Positions 54,531 through 64,000 of a DNA stretch of 64,000 nt are shown piece by piece. Both the position numbers and the translations under genes were made by a program. The stretch comes from Chelydra serpentina (lineage: Eukaryota > Chordata > Testudines > Chelydridae): the NCBI GenBank assembly GCA_037349315.1, contig JBAIAC010000003.1:9610501-9674500 (forward strand). The letters are read 5' to 3'. Numbering within the stretch: position 1 is the first letter of the stretch; the number at the start of each line of letters is the position of its first letter. Under the pieces are notes generated by a model. It searched no databases, was not told the origin of the DNA, and was given only the letters and a program-made list of their open reading frames with translations.

Positions 54531-56325
54531 TCTGCTGGAAATGCCCCTACTTATACAGCCCAAAATGCCGTTAGCCTTCTTGGCAACAAGGGCACACTGT
54601 TGACTCATATCCAGCTTCTCGTCCACTTTAACCCCTAGGTCCTTTTCTGCAGAACTGCTGCCCAGCCACTCGGTCCCTAGTCTGTAGCAGTGCATGGGAT
54701 TTTTCCATCCTAAGTGCAGGACTCTGCACTTGTCCTTGATGAACCTCATCAGATTTCTTTTGGCCGAATCCTCTAATTTGTCTAGGTCCCTCTGTATCCT
54801 ATCCCTATCCTCCAGCATATCTACCACTCCTCCCAGTTTAGTGTCATCTGCAGACGTGCTGAGGGTGCAGTCCACACCATCCTCCAGATCGTTGATGAAG
54901 ATATTGAACAAAACCGGCCCCAGGACTGACCCTCAACTAGACATTGAGCCATTGATCACTACCCATTGAGTCCGAGAATCTATTCAGCTTCCTATCCACC
55001 TTATGGTCCATTCATCCAATCCATACTTCAACTTGCTGGCAAGAATACTGTGGGAGACTGTATCAAAAGCTTTGCTAAAGTCAAGGAATAACACGCCCAC
55101 TGCTTTCCCCTCATCCACAGAGCCAGTTATCTCATCATAGAAGACAATTAGGTTAGTCAGGCATGACTTGCCCTTGGTGAATACATGCTGACGGTTCCTG
55201 ATCACTTTCCTCTCCTCTAAGTAATTCAGAATTGATTCCTTGAGGACCTCCTCTATGATTTTTTCCAGAGATTGAGGTGAGGCTGACTGGCCTGTAGTCA
55301 GGGCCTGTAGGCAGTCGCCCAGGGCGCCAGGATTTGGGGGGCGGCTGGCCGGCCACGGCTGCCTCCCGCCTCCCGGCTCTGCGGCTGAGCTGGGAGCTGG
55401 TGGGGGCAGCTCGCCGGCAGCTGCCTCCTGCCTCCGTGGCTGAGCCGGGAGCTGGGGGGGGGGGCGCCATGGGCAGGAGGGGAGGCTTCTGAGGTCCACA
55501 GGGGGATGGGGAGCCGTGGGGGGCGGGGAGCTGGCTGCCACAGGGGGGGCAGAGTTAGCTGGGGGGGAGGCGCAGGACTGGTGCAAGGAAGTTTCACCTA
55601 GGGCGCAAAACTTCCTTGCACTGGCCCTGCCTGTAGTTCTCCGGATCCTCCTTCTTCCCTTTTTTAAAGATGGAGACTACATCAGCCGCACCTCCCCTGA
55701 TCGCCATGAGTTTTCAAAGATAATGGCCAATGGCTCTGCAATCACATCTGCCAACTCCTTTAGTACCCTCGGATGCAGTGCATCCGGCCCCATGGACTTG
55801 TGCTTGTCCAGCTTTTCCTGAACCACTTTTTTCTTCACAGAGGGCTGGTCATCTCCTCCCCATACTGTGCTGCCCAGTGTAGTAGTCTGGGAGCTGACCT
55901 TGTTCGTGACCACAGAGGCAAAAAAATCATTGAGTACATTAGCTTTTTCCACATCCTCTGTCACTAGGTTGCCTCCCTGAACACTTTCCTTGACTTTCTT
56001 CTAGTTGCTAACGTACCTGAAGAAACCCTTCTTGTTACTCCTACATTCCTTGCTAGCTGCAACTTCAAGTGTGATTTGGCCTTCCTGATTTCACTCCTGC
56101 ATGCCTGAGCAATATTGTTATACCCCTCCCTGGTCATTTATCCAATCTTCCACTTCTTGTAAGCTTCTTTTTTGTGTTTAAGATCAGCAAGGATTTCACT
56201 GTTAAGCCAAGCTGGTCGCCTGCCATATTTACTATTCTTTCTACATATCGGGATGGTTTGTTCCTGCAACCTCAATAAGGATTATTTAAAATACAGCCAG
56301 CTCTCCTGGAATCCTTTCCCCCTCA
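54530..56325 (-). mobile_element. CR1 LINE with nested hAT element
   Basis: Minus-strand CR1 of the 24-28 kb type, running from [20 protein letters not shown] (54540) to the RT N-terminal linker. Motif C lies in TSADDTKLG (F to S), and the region continues with [20 protein letters not shown] and an [12 protein letters not shown] block. A hAT element sits at 55299-55629. Several frame breaks; no endonuclease. Confidence 0.93.
55299..55629. mobile_element. 331-bp hAT element, CAGGGCC ends
   Basis: Exact 8-base target duplication CCTGTAGT at 55291-55298 and 55630-55637. Termini CAGGGCCTGTAGGCAG and TTGCACTGGCCCTG. The AAGTTTCACCTAGGGCG / CAAAACTTCC hairpin near the right end mirrors that at the left end of 20855-21205, so the two copies are in opposite orientation. 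Confidence 0.93.
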
Positions 56326-56534
56326 TGTTTTGATCCAATTCACAATGAAAACAAATATTTTTTGAAACTACCAATGAGACAGAACTTTTATTTTTTTTTA
56401 TTTTTTTAAATCATTTTAGAAAATGTAGCAATTTTGAAATTTTATTGTGATTTTATATATATCATTTTTACACTATTTCCTGTATTTCAACATATCAGAC
56501 TAGAATATGTAAAATATTCTCTTTTCTTTTATAC
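56326..56534. repeat. AT-rich repeat, left part
   Basis: Left flank of the 848-bp hAT insertion; continues at 57391. Related to 48520-48830. Confidence 0.6.
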
Positions 56535-57382
56535 CAGTGGCTCTCAGTCTATTTATCATTTTGGACTGCATATGCAGTCTACAAAGTGTTAGCTGGGCCA
56601 CAGGTTGAGAACCAGTGCCCCCCACATAGCCCCCCCGCCCCCACACAAACCCCAATGCTCAGTGCCCTCCGCCCAGAGAACCCTCCAAAGAGTGAGGACA
56701 GGAGAAGAGAGCTGGGTGTAGGGTGTGGGTCAGGGACCCTGACCCCAGATCTTGTTGTGCAGGTACCCCAACCCTGGACCCCGCCATGGGTGGCTGGGTG
56801 GCAGACGGTTGACCGGAGCCCACCATGTGGGGCTGGGTGTTGGGTGGCAGCCAGGAACCTGGAGCCCACTGCATGGCAGGGCAGCTGGGATCCCAGACCC
56901 CGGAGCCTGCCACGCAGCAGCAGTGGCGTAGCCAAGTTTAGAGCACAGGGGGAGCGGCGGCGCTATAAAAAGGCACCTCCCCGCTCCCCCTGTACTCACC
57001 CCGGTGGCACTTTAAAGGGCTTGGGGCTCCAGCCGCTGCGGAGCCCCCGGGCCTTTTAAATCCCTGCCCAAGCCCGGCTCCGGCAGCGGGGCTGAGGGGG
57101 GGCGCTTTAAAGGGCTGGCGGCTCCCCGCAGCGGCAGGAGCTGCCGGCCTTTTAAAGCGCCTCCCGCAGCGGGGCTCGGGCGGCGCCATAGCGCCGCTTC
57201 TCCGCACAGGGGGAGCAGCCGCTCCCCCTGCTCCCCCCCTGGCTACGCTACTGCACAGCAGGGCAGGCAGGATCTGGCAGCTCAGAGCCCTTTGTGTGGT
57301 AGGCAGCTGGGAGCCGGCAGCCTGGAGCCTGGGCCACAGCTGTGTGGTAATTGGGCTGCAGGTTGCGGGTTGATAACTGATG
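56535..57382. mobile_element. 848-bp hAT element with nested hAT element
   Basis: Exact 8-base target duplication TTTTATAC at 56527-56534 and 57383-57390. Ends CAGTGGCTCTCAGTC and GGGTTGATAACTGATG are inverted. Interior lacks transposase and is itself cut by 56921-57253. A half-element end, GGTTGAGAACCAGTG, also occurs at 56604-56618, hinting at a composite. Confidence 0.9.
56921..57253. mobile_element. 333-bp hAT element, CAGTGGCGTAGCC ends
   Basis: Termini CAGTGGCGTAGCCAAG and CTGGCTACGCTACTG are inverted. Flanks CGCAGCAG and CACAGCAG form an 8-base duplication with one mismatch. GC-rich interior with TTTAAAGGGCTTGGGGCTCC and TTTAAAGGGCTGGCGGCTCC repeats. Confidence 0.9.
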
Positions 57383-57699
57383 TTTTATACAGTCATTAAG
57401 GGCAGCTGCTAATTAGTACTGGTAGAAACATTTGAACTTTTTAGATCAAAACATCTCCTGTCAGCCGCTCCCTCACACAGAGCCACTGGGCTGCCTGAAA
57501 CTGACACAGTCACATCACAGCCACAACAGAGTGAAACTACACCAGATCACAGCAGCTGCAACAGCCCTCCGTCAAGAAGGGATCTCATCACACAGAGAGG
57601 AGGCAGCCCCAGCTCCTGGGAGACCGCAGGGGCGAAAGAAAGAAAGAAAGTGGGAAATTTAATTTTAATTTTTCTCATTTAAAGTGGGAAAAAGTCCCT

Positions 57700-58616
57700 T
57701 TTTTGCGCAAAAACCATGGGAGCATCTACATTTGCCAATGACTTTTTGCAGTGAAACTCAGAAGTTTCACCTCAAACAGAAAACCACCTCCACAAGAGGC
57801 ATACAGCTCTTACCGGTGATACTTTTGCAATGATGTGCAAGTGAAGACACGTTCTTCCTGTTTACAGAGCTTTTAGCCTCCGGAGGATATCCCACAGTGC
57901 CTAGATGACCACTCTGGCCAGCGCTCTGATGCCAGGTAAACAGCCATCCACCCCTCCCCTATAAAGCCCCAGGAACTTTGAAACTCCCCTTCCTGTTTTC
58001 TTGGCAAGTGCTCACTTATCTGGCCAGGTGACAATGCTTGCTCCACTGAGCAAACGATCCCCTGCTTGGAGCAATGCTGAGCTACTGGAGCTGATCAGTG
58101 TTTGGGGAGAGGGGGCTGTGCAGGGACCAGGGCCGGCTCTACCATTTTTGCCGCCCCAAGCAGGACGCTGAATTGCCGCAGCGGATGGCTGAAGATGGAA
58201 GCTGCTGCTGAATTGCCGCCGCAGGTGGCTGAAGATACAAGCTGCCACCGAATTGCCACAGCCGCGGAAATGCGCGTGCCGCCCTAACGGCACACGGACT
58301 GCCGTCCCTTGCAGATTGCTGCCCCAAGCACCTGCTTGGAATGCTGGTGCCAGGAGCCGGCCTTGGCAGGGACCCAGGATGCCCCACGATCACTTCCCCC
58401 CACTTCCCACAAGACCAATCATCAAACTGGAGAGAGCTGCACTGTGGGATAGCTGCCCTCAGTGTGCTGTTCTCATCCGTGATGGAAGTGCTGCTAGTGT
58501 AAACACTCTGACGCCTGTGGAAGTCAGTGAGGACACAAACCAGCACTTTACTTTCACCGGTTCCCTATCACTGGTGAAACTGACAGCACAAAAACTCTGC
58601 AAGTGTAGGCATAGCC
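57700..58616. mobile_element. hAT-like element, about 0.9 kb, with nested MITE
   Basis: Right end AAGTGTAGGCATAGCC fits the GTCTACAC/CTATGCCTACAC family; the left end is near 57700-57740 (GCATCTACATTTGCC). Inner blocks CCAGGTAAACAGCC and TATAAAGCCCCAGGAAC are familiar from turtle elements. Contains the element at 58128-58365. Confidence 0.5.
58128..58365. mobile_element. 238-bp hAT element, CAGGGCCGGCTCT ends
   Basis: Exact 8-base duplication GCAGGGAC at 58120-58127 and 58366-58373. Ends CAGGGCCGGCTCTACC and GGAGCCGGCCTTG. Three imperfect repeats of GAATTGCCGC..GGTGGCTGAAGAT lie inside. Confidence 0.93.
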
Positions 58617-58743
58617 TGTCATAAATATAAAGGGACGGGTAACAACCCATATGTAGGTTTTAGAGTAGCAGCCATGTTCGTCTGTATCCGCAAAAAGAAT
58701 GAGGAGTACTTGTGGCACCTTAGAGACTAACACATTTCTTTGG

Positions 58744-58778
58744 GCATAATCTTTCGTGGGCTACAGCTCACTTCATCG
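58744..58778 (-). ncRNA. hammerhead-like motif, arm 1
   Basis: Minus strand: CGATGA, stem AGTGAGCT / GCCCAC with GTA loop, GAAA, then GATTATGC. Stem II has a mismatch and stem III is decayed. Confidence 0.45.
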
Positions 58779-58835
58779 AATGCATGGAATGGAACATTAT
58801 ATATATCTTCCTACTGTATGTTCCATTCTATGCAT

Positions 58836-58870
58836 CTGATGAAGTGATCTGTAGCCCACAAAATCTTATG
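58836..58870 (+). ncRNA. hammerhead-like motif, arm 2
   Basis: Plus strand: CTGATGA exactly as in the consensus core, stem AGTGATCT / GCCCAC, then AAAA in place of GAAA. The lost G would block activity. Confidence 0.45.
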
Positions 58871-59734
58871 CCCTAACCCTTATGTATGCATTAACATCAA
58901 ATCCCTCCTGGCAATAGGTACAGAATCCCCTTACCTGTAAGGGGTTAATCAGTTCAATTAACCTAGTTGGCACCTGACCAGAAGGACCAATGGGGAAAGA
59001 AGATACTTTCAAATCTGGGGTGGGGGGGAAGGTTTTTGTTTTGTGCTCTTTGTTGGTATTCTCTCAGAGCCAGAGAGGGACCAGGGCAGGAAAACCCATC
59101 TCTTAGAACCCTACCCTGAAATAGGCATCTAGGATTGCAAAAATTGTAAATAAGGCAAGGCGTTAGATTATCTTTTGGTTTAGCTTGTGAATTTTCCCTA
59201 TGCTAGAGGGAGGTGTATTCCTGTTCTCTGTAACTTTGAAGTTAAACCTAGAGGGGAATCCTCTGTGTTTTAAATCTTTTTATTACCCTGTAATTTCACC
59301 TTCCATCCTGATGTTACAGAGGTGGTTCTTTTACTTAAAAAAAAATAAAATTCTTCTTTTAAGAACCTGATTGACTTTCAGTGTCCTAAAAACCCAAGGG
59401 TTTGGTTTGTGCTCACATTGTAACCAATTGGTTAGGATATTATTCTCAAGCCTCCCCAGGAAAGCGGGTGAAGGGGTTTGGGGTGAATATTTTGGGGGGT
59501 AATAGGTACTCCAAGTAGTCCTTTCCCTGAATCTTAGTCTAAATCACTTGGTGGTGGCAGCAATACCATCCAAGGACAAGGAGGGATTTGTGCCTTGGGA
59601 GTTTTAACCTAAGCTGATAGAAATAAGCTTAGGGGGTCTTTCATGTGGGTCCCCACATCTGTACCCAAGAGTTCAGAGTGGGGAGGGAATCTTGACATAC
59701 AAAAAAGAAAGAGAGAGATAAAAATGGTTCTGTA

Positions 59735-59905
59735 TTACTACAGCTTCTAACCCCATTTTAGATGTGTCAGTGTATAACAGAAATGGTTCATTAAAATCAT
59801 GTTTGACTAAAACAGGCTTTTCCTTTGTAAGGTTTATTAAGGAAGTAACAATACTATTGAATCCTTTTAAAAACTCAAGGTAAAACTTGGTTAGTGGATT
59901 GGATC
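59735..59905 (-). pseudogene. Ty3/gypsy-like pol fragment (RT to RNase H)
   Basis: Minus strand reads FLKGFNSIVTSLINLTKE, then PVLVKHDFNEPFLLYTDTSK, the hallmark turn of the RT C-terminus into RNase H in Ty3/gypsy-type pol (F.PVL..PDF..PF.L.TDAS). About 25 residues usually lying between the two blocks are missing. Open frame 59673-60071 covers it, with no start or other domains. A short dead fragment. Confidence 0.65.
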
Positions 59906-60194
59906 TGCTCTTGCAGCATGATTTCTGTATGTCTTTTGTGATCTTGCCATAAAGCACGTACAGATGAGGTAAAGAATTACTCAGGTTATGGTCAGTGTGT
60001 GAATGCACAGTAAAAGCAATGCAATGTGTGCAAAAGAAGAAGGTTATTGTGGATCTCACCGTTGCAAACATTTCGGCAATAGTACCCCACTGTGAAAAGT
60101 TTGTCCAGCCTTTATATAAGGGCTGGAAGAATTGGATACATCTTCATGATGTCCCTAGACCCCGCAAGGGTTGAGCAAAAAGGAATGTATGGGG

Positions 60195-61100
60195 AGTGTA
60201 ATGGTCCCTCACTCGCCTGCTCGGAGGGAGACCACTCAGGGTGATCTGGTCTGGCCCAGACCGGAATATGCAAGACAGCCCAGAGTCCCACAATAGTGCT
60301 GGGTGATTAATAGTCTTTGTAAGGCTTTAGTCTGGGCTTGGGTAGCTCAAGTAGTCAACCCTTAAACAGAGTCTATCAGCAGAGCCAGCTTTAGGCCGAT
60401 TCCCCCGAATCGGGCCCCGCGCCTAAGAGGGCCCCGCAACATCCAAGTCTTCGGTGGCACTTCGGCAGCAGCTCAATCGCTGTCGCTTTGTTTGGCGGCA
60501 TTTCAGCGGAGGGGCCCCGTCAAAACTGTTGGAATCGGGCCCCGCACTTCCTAAAGCTGGCCCTGACTATCAGGGCTGGCTGGGGCCTGGACAGGGCTCA
60601 GGCAGCCAGCAAGCAAACTGTCTTTAGGTGAGCTGGAGCCTGGGCTTGAGTAGGCTCAGGCTACCAGTGAGTAAACAGTCTCTAAGGGCTGACCAGTAAG
60701 GGAAGCTCCTCTTCAGGGCTAGACCCTCCTTGCACGGCAGGGATCCAGCCACAACACGCCAACTAGGCCACCCCTGGCTCTGCAGCCAGCTTCTGAGAGG
60801 CTGCCCCTGGGCCACTTCCTGCCACCCCAGGGTTCAGTATCTCTAGCCCCCCAGACCTCTTCCGGCTCCTCGGGATAGACGGCCCCAAGTACGCCGGGCC
60901 AGTCCTCGTTGACACCTGTAGATTGGGCTCCACCCAGCAAGGGTTTCTCTCAGGAACACAGACAAATCAGCAGAACATCCTTCTCCTCCATAGGCTCTCC
61001 CTCCAAGTGTGCCAGAGGGCAGGCCTCTTATACTTCCGGCCATGCCCCAGTACTTCTGGTGAGGGGGGTGGGGCAGTCTAGGCTCCGCCCCCCAAAGAGA
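60195..61100 (-). mobile_element. possible LTR of the gypsy-like element
   Basis: Lies upstream (in minus orientation) of the pol fragment. On the minus strand a TATA-like GGAAGTATAAGAGGCC occurs near 61035, and the end GGACCATTACA at about 60200 could be an LTR terminus. The right boundary is unclear. A hAT element is inserted at 60380-60565. Confidence 0.35.
60380..60565. mobile_element. 186-bp hAT element, CAGAGCCAGCTTTAGG ends
   Basis: Ends CAGAGCCAGCTTTAGG and CCTAAAGCTGGCCCTG are inverted. Flanks TCTATCAG and ACTATCAG form an 8-base duplication with one mismatch. GGGCCCCGCGCCTAAGAGGG and GGGCCCCGCACTTCC repeats inside. Confidence 0.92.
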
Positions 61101-61102
61101 GT

Positions 61103-62607
61103 GTAATGATCCCCCGCCCCACTCTCAGAGGGAGGCCCCTCACCTCACTACAGGGAGTGGTCAGTCTGCTTTGGCTGCCCTGCTGGCTGGAGTTCCCTCT
61201 CTGGGCTGCTGCTGCTACTGAGTGTGGGGGGCCACTGCCGGCCTGCCCCCCATCCCCACCTTCATCCCTCCGGAGGGAGAAGCGAGGACCCCGTTACCAC
61301 CACCATCACCACCTTTCCTGCTTGAGTCCTCACCTGGCTGGCTGCTGCCCGTTTGCTGCTCCTGAGCCTGCTGCCTGGTTGAGGAGGAGGAAGACCACTG
61401 TGATGCACTGTGGAGGGGGTTGGTTGGCATTACTGGACTGAGTGACTCTAACACCTGCGCTCCTGGGGTGGTGGTAGCCTCTGCTGCTGTGGGCAGCCAG
61501 GGGAGGGGTGTGGAGCCCTCCCCATAGCCCAGCTACCCGCCCTCCTCACTTTCCACCACCCCATCCACCAACCCAGCTAACCACCACCACCTGCTGCTCG
61601 CCCCTCGACGGGGCCGCTTGCTCCCTCCCCCACCACCACGTGGGACTGTTTCCAGAAGCAAGCAAGGACTGGAGTACGTTTCACAAGCGCTCGTGGGTGC
61701 ACTCCCCTCCCCTTTTTTGGACTTGGCCCCCCTCCCCCAGTTGCACTGTGTGGGGGGCCTCCCTATTAGCCCCCCCACCACCAGCACAGTTTTTTTGCCT
61801 CCCTCCCTACTGTAGCTCCCCAGGAGTTTTTTCCCCCTGTTTGTTTGCCTGCCCTGCCCCGACCCAGGTTCCTGAGTTTGTTGCGCTGCTTGCCTTGCCT
61901 CAACCCCTGCAAGTTTGTTACTTTGCCTGCCCCTTCCCTCCCCTCCCCGGGAGTTTGCTTCCCCCTTGTGCTCTATCTGCCCCACACTCAGCTATTTCCT
62001 TTCCCCCCTACCTCCCGCTGGCCCCTGTCCCTTCCAGCCCACAGTTTGGGGCGCCCATGTCTCCCCACTGAGCGCTTGTGCCCCTTCCCCCTTTTTTGTT
62101 CCGCACACTGATCACTGCACCTCCCCTCCACCCCCGATGCTATTGTAGCCCTTCCCCATCCGAGTGCAGCTGGAAGAGCAGGTACCCCGCCCTGTGCCCA
62201 TGATTGTATTCCTCTTTTTTGCCCCTGCATCCCACCACCACTGGTGCCCTTCTCCCCTGCTTCCAGCCTAGCAGGGAGGAGTGGTTGCTTCTTCCCTTTT
62301 CCCCTGTCCCCTCCTGCAGCCCCTCCCCTGCGTTGGCACCCTCCTTCCCTGAACAAGCTTAGCAGGAAGGCAGGGTTACCTAGTTCCCCCATCCTCTCTG
62401 CCCCTCCTGCTAGGACCCTCCTCCCCTGTCTGCAGCCTAGTGGGGAGGAGTGATTGCTTGTTTCCTTTCCCCCAGTACCCTGAGTCCCTCCCCTTGGCCC
62501 CCCTGTCCCTCCCTCCGAACCCTCCTCCCCTGTGTGTTGCCTAGCAGGGAGAAGCGGCTGCCCATTGTCCCGTCTCATGTTGGGGCCTCCTCCTGCCTCT
62601 TGCCACC
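61103..62607 (+). mobile_element. C-rich 5' region of Tx1-like LINE
   Basis: Very pyrimidine-rich sequence leading to the ORF1 start. Three imperfect units beginning CTCCCCTG and containing GCCTAGCAGGGAGGAG(T) occur at about 62252, 62427 and 62526. Long open frames on both strands (e.g. 61508-62071 plus) are proline- or glycine-rich composition artefacts. The left boundary is uncertain. Confidence 0.5.
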
Positions 62608-63541
62608 ATGGAGGGGGACCCTGCCCCTACCCCTGCTCCTGCTGACCCAGTGGTTCCCCCTTTGCCACTGCCCCACCTGCCTCTGTCGATGACGTCTCGA
62701 CCATCACCAGTCCAGACTTCGCCGCTGCTATGCCCCCCCCTTTCCACCAGCAAAAATGGCCAGGGGAACAAGAAGGGCAAAGACCCCACCCGGAAAAAAA
62801 AACCTCTGGGGGCACCTTCCCTGCCACGGTCCCTTCTTCCCCTGCTCTTCCTTCCACCAGCTCTGGGGGCGCTCCATCTCAGGCCACCAGAGCATACACG
62901 CAGGTGGCCGCTGCTGCGCCAGAGCCACTGCCCCGCCCACCCCAACCGCTGCCTCCGGTACCATCCCTTGCGTCTGGGGCCCCTTCCCCTCGCTGACCAG
63001 GAGGCACGGTGTCCGTTGCCTCCTGGTGCCCGCCTCGCCCCACGTGGAGACCAACGGGCGGGTGTTGGCACGGATGGTGGGCATCAGGGCCATTGTGGCG
63101 GCCTCCAATATGTACGGAAGGTCGTGTTCTTCCTTGCGTCAAAAGCCACCATGTAGGAGGCAGTGGGGAAGGGCCTGGCAGTGGGGGGTGTTTGTCCCCT
63201 TAGAATCTCTGAAGGACCTGGGTGTATGGGTGGTATTGACCTCCGTCCCGCCCTACACTTCCCCAATGCTGCCCTGTTCCCTGCCCTCTCCACCCTGGGG
63301 AAGCCCATTTCTATTATTAGCCCTCTCCCGCTGGGCTGTAAAGGACCCTGCCCTCAGTCACGTCCTATCCTTCTTCCGGCAGGTACAAATCCAATTGCCG
63401 CCAGCGGCACGTGACGAGGTGGCGCTTGAGGGGTCCTTCCTGGTGCCCTATCAAGGTGCCCATTACCGGGTCCACTATTCGACAGGGGAGGCCCGGTGCT
63501 TCCTCTGCCGGGCGACAGGGCATGTGCGGAAGAAGGCCTGG
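62608..63541 (+). pseudogene. Tx1-like LINE ORF1 with zinc knuckle, frameshifted
   Basis: ATG in perfect context (GCCACCATGG). The frame begins MEGDPAPTPAPADPVVPP, a proline-rich head, and a run of A's near 62794 shifts it. In successive frames the text goes on: SQATRAYTQVAAAAPEPL, RRHGVRCLLVPASPHVETNG, NAALFPALSTLGKPISIISP, then VQIQLPPAARDE and HYRVHYSTGEARCFLCRATG. At least four frame changes are needed. The end carries a CCHC knuckle, C-x2-C-x4-H (CFLCRATGH, 63497-63523), whose last cysteine is lost (KKAW). ZCCHC3-like ORF1s of this kind belong to Tx1/L1-clade LINEs. Confidence 0.8.
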
Positions 63542-63556
63542 CCCGGCACAGAGGGG

Positions 63557-64000
63557 CACTGGCCTATTGGCATTTTAATAACAGCTTGTTGGAGGATGTA
63601 GGCTTCGTGGCATCCTTCTGGAAATTCTGGCTGGCCTGGTGAGGGCAGCGGTGCGCCTTTCCCTTGGCAAGGCAGTGGTGGGATGTGGGGAAGGTGCGCA
63701 CACGGCTCTTCGCCGGGACTACATCCAGGGCGCCAGCCGACGAAGGGATGCGGCGATAGAGCAGTTGGAACAGGAGGTCTTAGAGCTGGAGAGGCATCTG
63801 GCCTCCGGCCCTGAGGATCCACCCCTCTGCGGAGCGTACCGGGAGAAGCAGAGCTCCGGGCCCTGGAGGACCATCGGGCTCAGGGTGCCTTCGTTTGATC
63901 CCGCATCCGTCTCCTTTGGGAGATGGATCACTGCTCCCGTTTCTTCTACGCCCTGGAGAAAAAGAGGGGGGCCAAAAAGCACGTCACCTGACTCTTGGAA
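63557..64000 (+). pseudogene. Tx1-like LINE ORF2 middle segment
   Basis: Directly after the ORF1 knuckle, the text reads ALAYWHFNNSLLEDVGFVAS, then RDYIQGASRRRDAAIEQLEQ, and at the end RFFYALEKKRGAKKHVT. This is the linker between endonuclease and RT in L1/Tx1-clade ORF2 (compare YW..N.SLL and SFYALEK). The whole endonuclease and the end of ORF1 are deleted. TGA codons (after AW near 63640 and near 63896) and two one-base losses break the frame. It runs off the window, where RT should follow. Confidence 0.82.

Larger units (their letters stand above)
58656..58875. mobile_element. inverted pair of Penelope-like tails
   Basis: Target duplication ACCCATATGTA / ACCCTTATGTA (58645-58655 and 58876-58886, 10 of 11). 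The left part is minus-oriented, as at 23285. The right part (from about 58818) is plus-oriented. Arms 58742-58797 and 58818-58873 are inverted repeats, about 49 of 56 alike by eye, 20 bases apart. Each arm contains a hammerhead-like core. Confidence 0.75.
58617..59697 (+). mobile_element. LTR, TGTCATAAATATAAAGGG family, with nested PLE tail pair
   Basis: TGTCATAAATATAAAGGG opens and CTTGACA closes, TGTCA/TGACA inverted. AATAAAATTCTTCTTTTAAG at about 59345 is the polyA-signal region, followed by the U5 part with GGTTTGGTTTGTGCTCAC and CCCCACATCTGTACCC. The PLE-type insertion (58656-58875) interrupts the 5' part. Flanks (CATAGCC and TACAAAA) show no target duplication, so one edge may be rearranged. 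Confidence 0.88.

Noticed and set aside
60198..61137. Two tandem LTR starts, both TGTAATGRTCCC
   Set aside because: Only about 35 bases are alike, the first copy does not end in CA, and no target duplication was found.
61508..62071. 187-codon proline-rich open frame
   Set aside because: Lies in a pyrimidine-rich stretch where stops are rare; opposite strand is open too. Interpreted as the 5' region of a LINE.
1..64000. CRISPR arrays, bacterial operons, integrons or phage
   Set aside because: No regularly spaced direct repeats, no ribosome-binding-site-led gene runs; the sequence is clearly vertebrate.

Overview
The window looks like a repeat-rich stretch of a turtle genome (Testudines, probably a cryptodire). 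The main reasons are: many CR1 LINE copies ending in the ATTCTATG octamer; a tRNA-headed SINE whose tail is the CR1 3' end, as in the classic tortoise pol III SINE; LTR families opening with TGTCATAAATATAAAGGG; Penelope-like element (PLE) tails; old L2, L3-like and MIR relics; and only scattered vertebrate-type exons. There are no operons, bacterial genes or CRISPR arrays. Family names come from recognised motifs and remembered consensus shapes, not from a database search.

Layout. 0-7 kb: LTR-like and L3-like relics. 7.2-9.9 kb: one CR1 copy split by two solo LTRs. 13.8-16.3 kb: CR1 with a hAT-type miniature element. 17.9 kb: a candidate coiled-coil exon. 20-24 kb: hAT element, MIR, L3-like LINE with a PLE tail. 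24.1-28.3 kb: a nearly full-length CR1 with intact ORF1, ORF2 carrying two nonsense codons, and a PLE coding fragment replacing part of the 3' region. 29.3 kb: a broken ENDOD1-like nuclease exon. 29.6-31.5 kb: CR1. 31.55-31.96 kb: an intact TRIM RING/B-box first exon, the best host gene in the window. 33-45 kb: diverged duplicated blocks, CR1 copies, a Tigger-like element with nested CR1, and a tortoise SINE. 46-47 kb: L2 in both orientations. 47.9 and 52.8 kb: a diverged local duplication. 50-56.3 kb: two long minus-strand CR1 copies. 56.5-60.6 kb: nested hAT elements, a full-length LTR with an inverted PLE-tail insertion, and a Ty3/gypsy-like fragment. 61-64 kb: a Tx1/L1-clade LINE running off the window end.

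Host coding content is small: one confident exon (TRIM, minus strand), one clear pseudo-exon (ENDOD1-like, plus strand) and one unassigned candidate exon (minus strand). The notable biology is the element stratigraphy. Eight-base target duplications, paralogous empty sites and nesting allow insertion order to be read directly. PLE tails carry hammerhead-ribozyme-like cores, one pair arranged as an inverted repeat.
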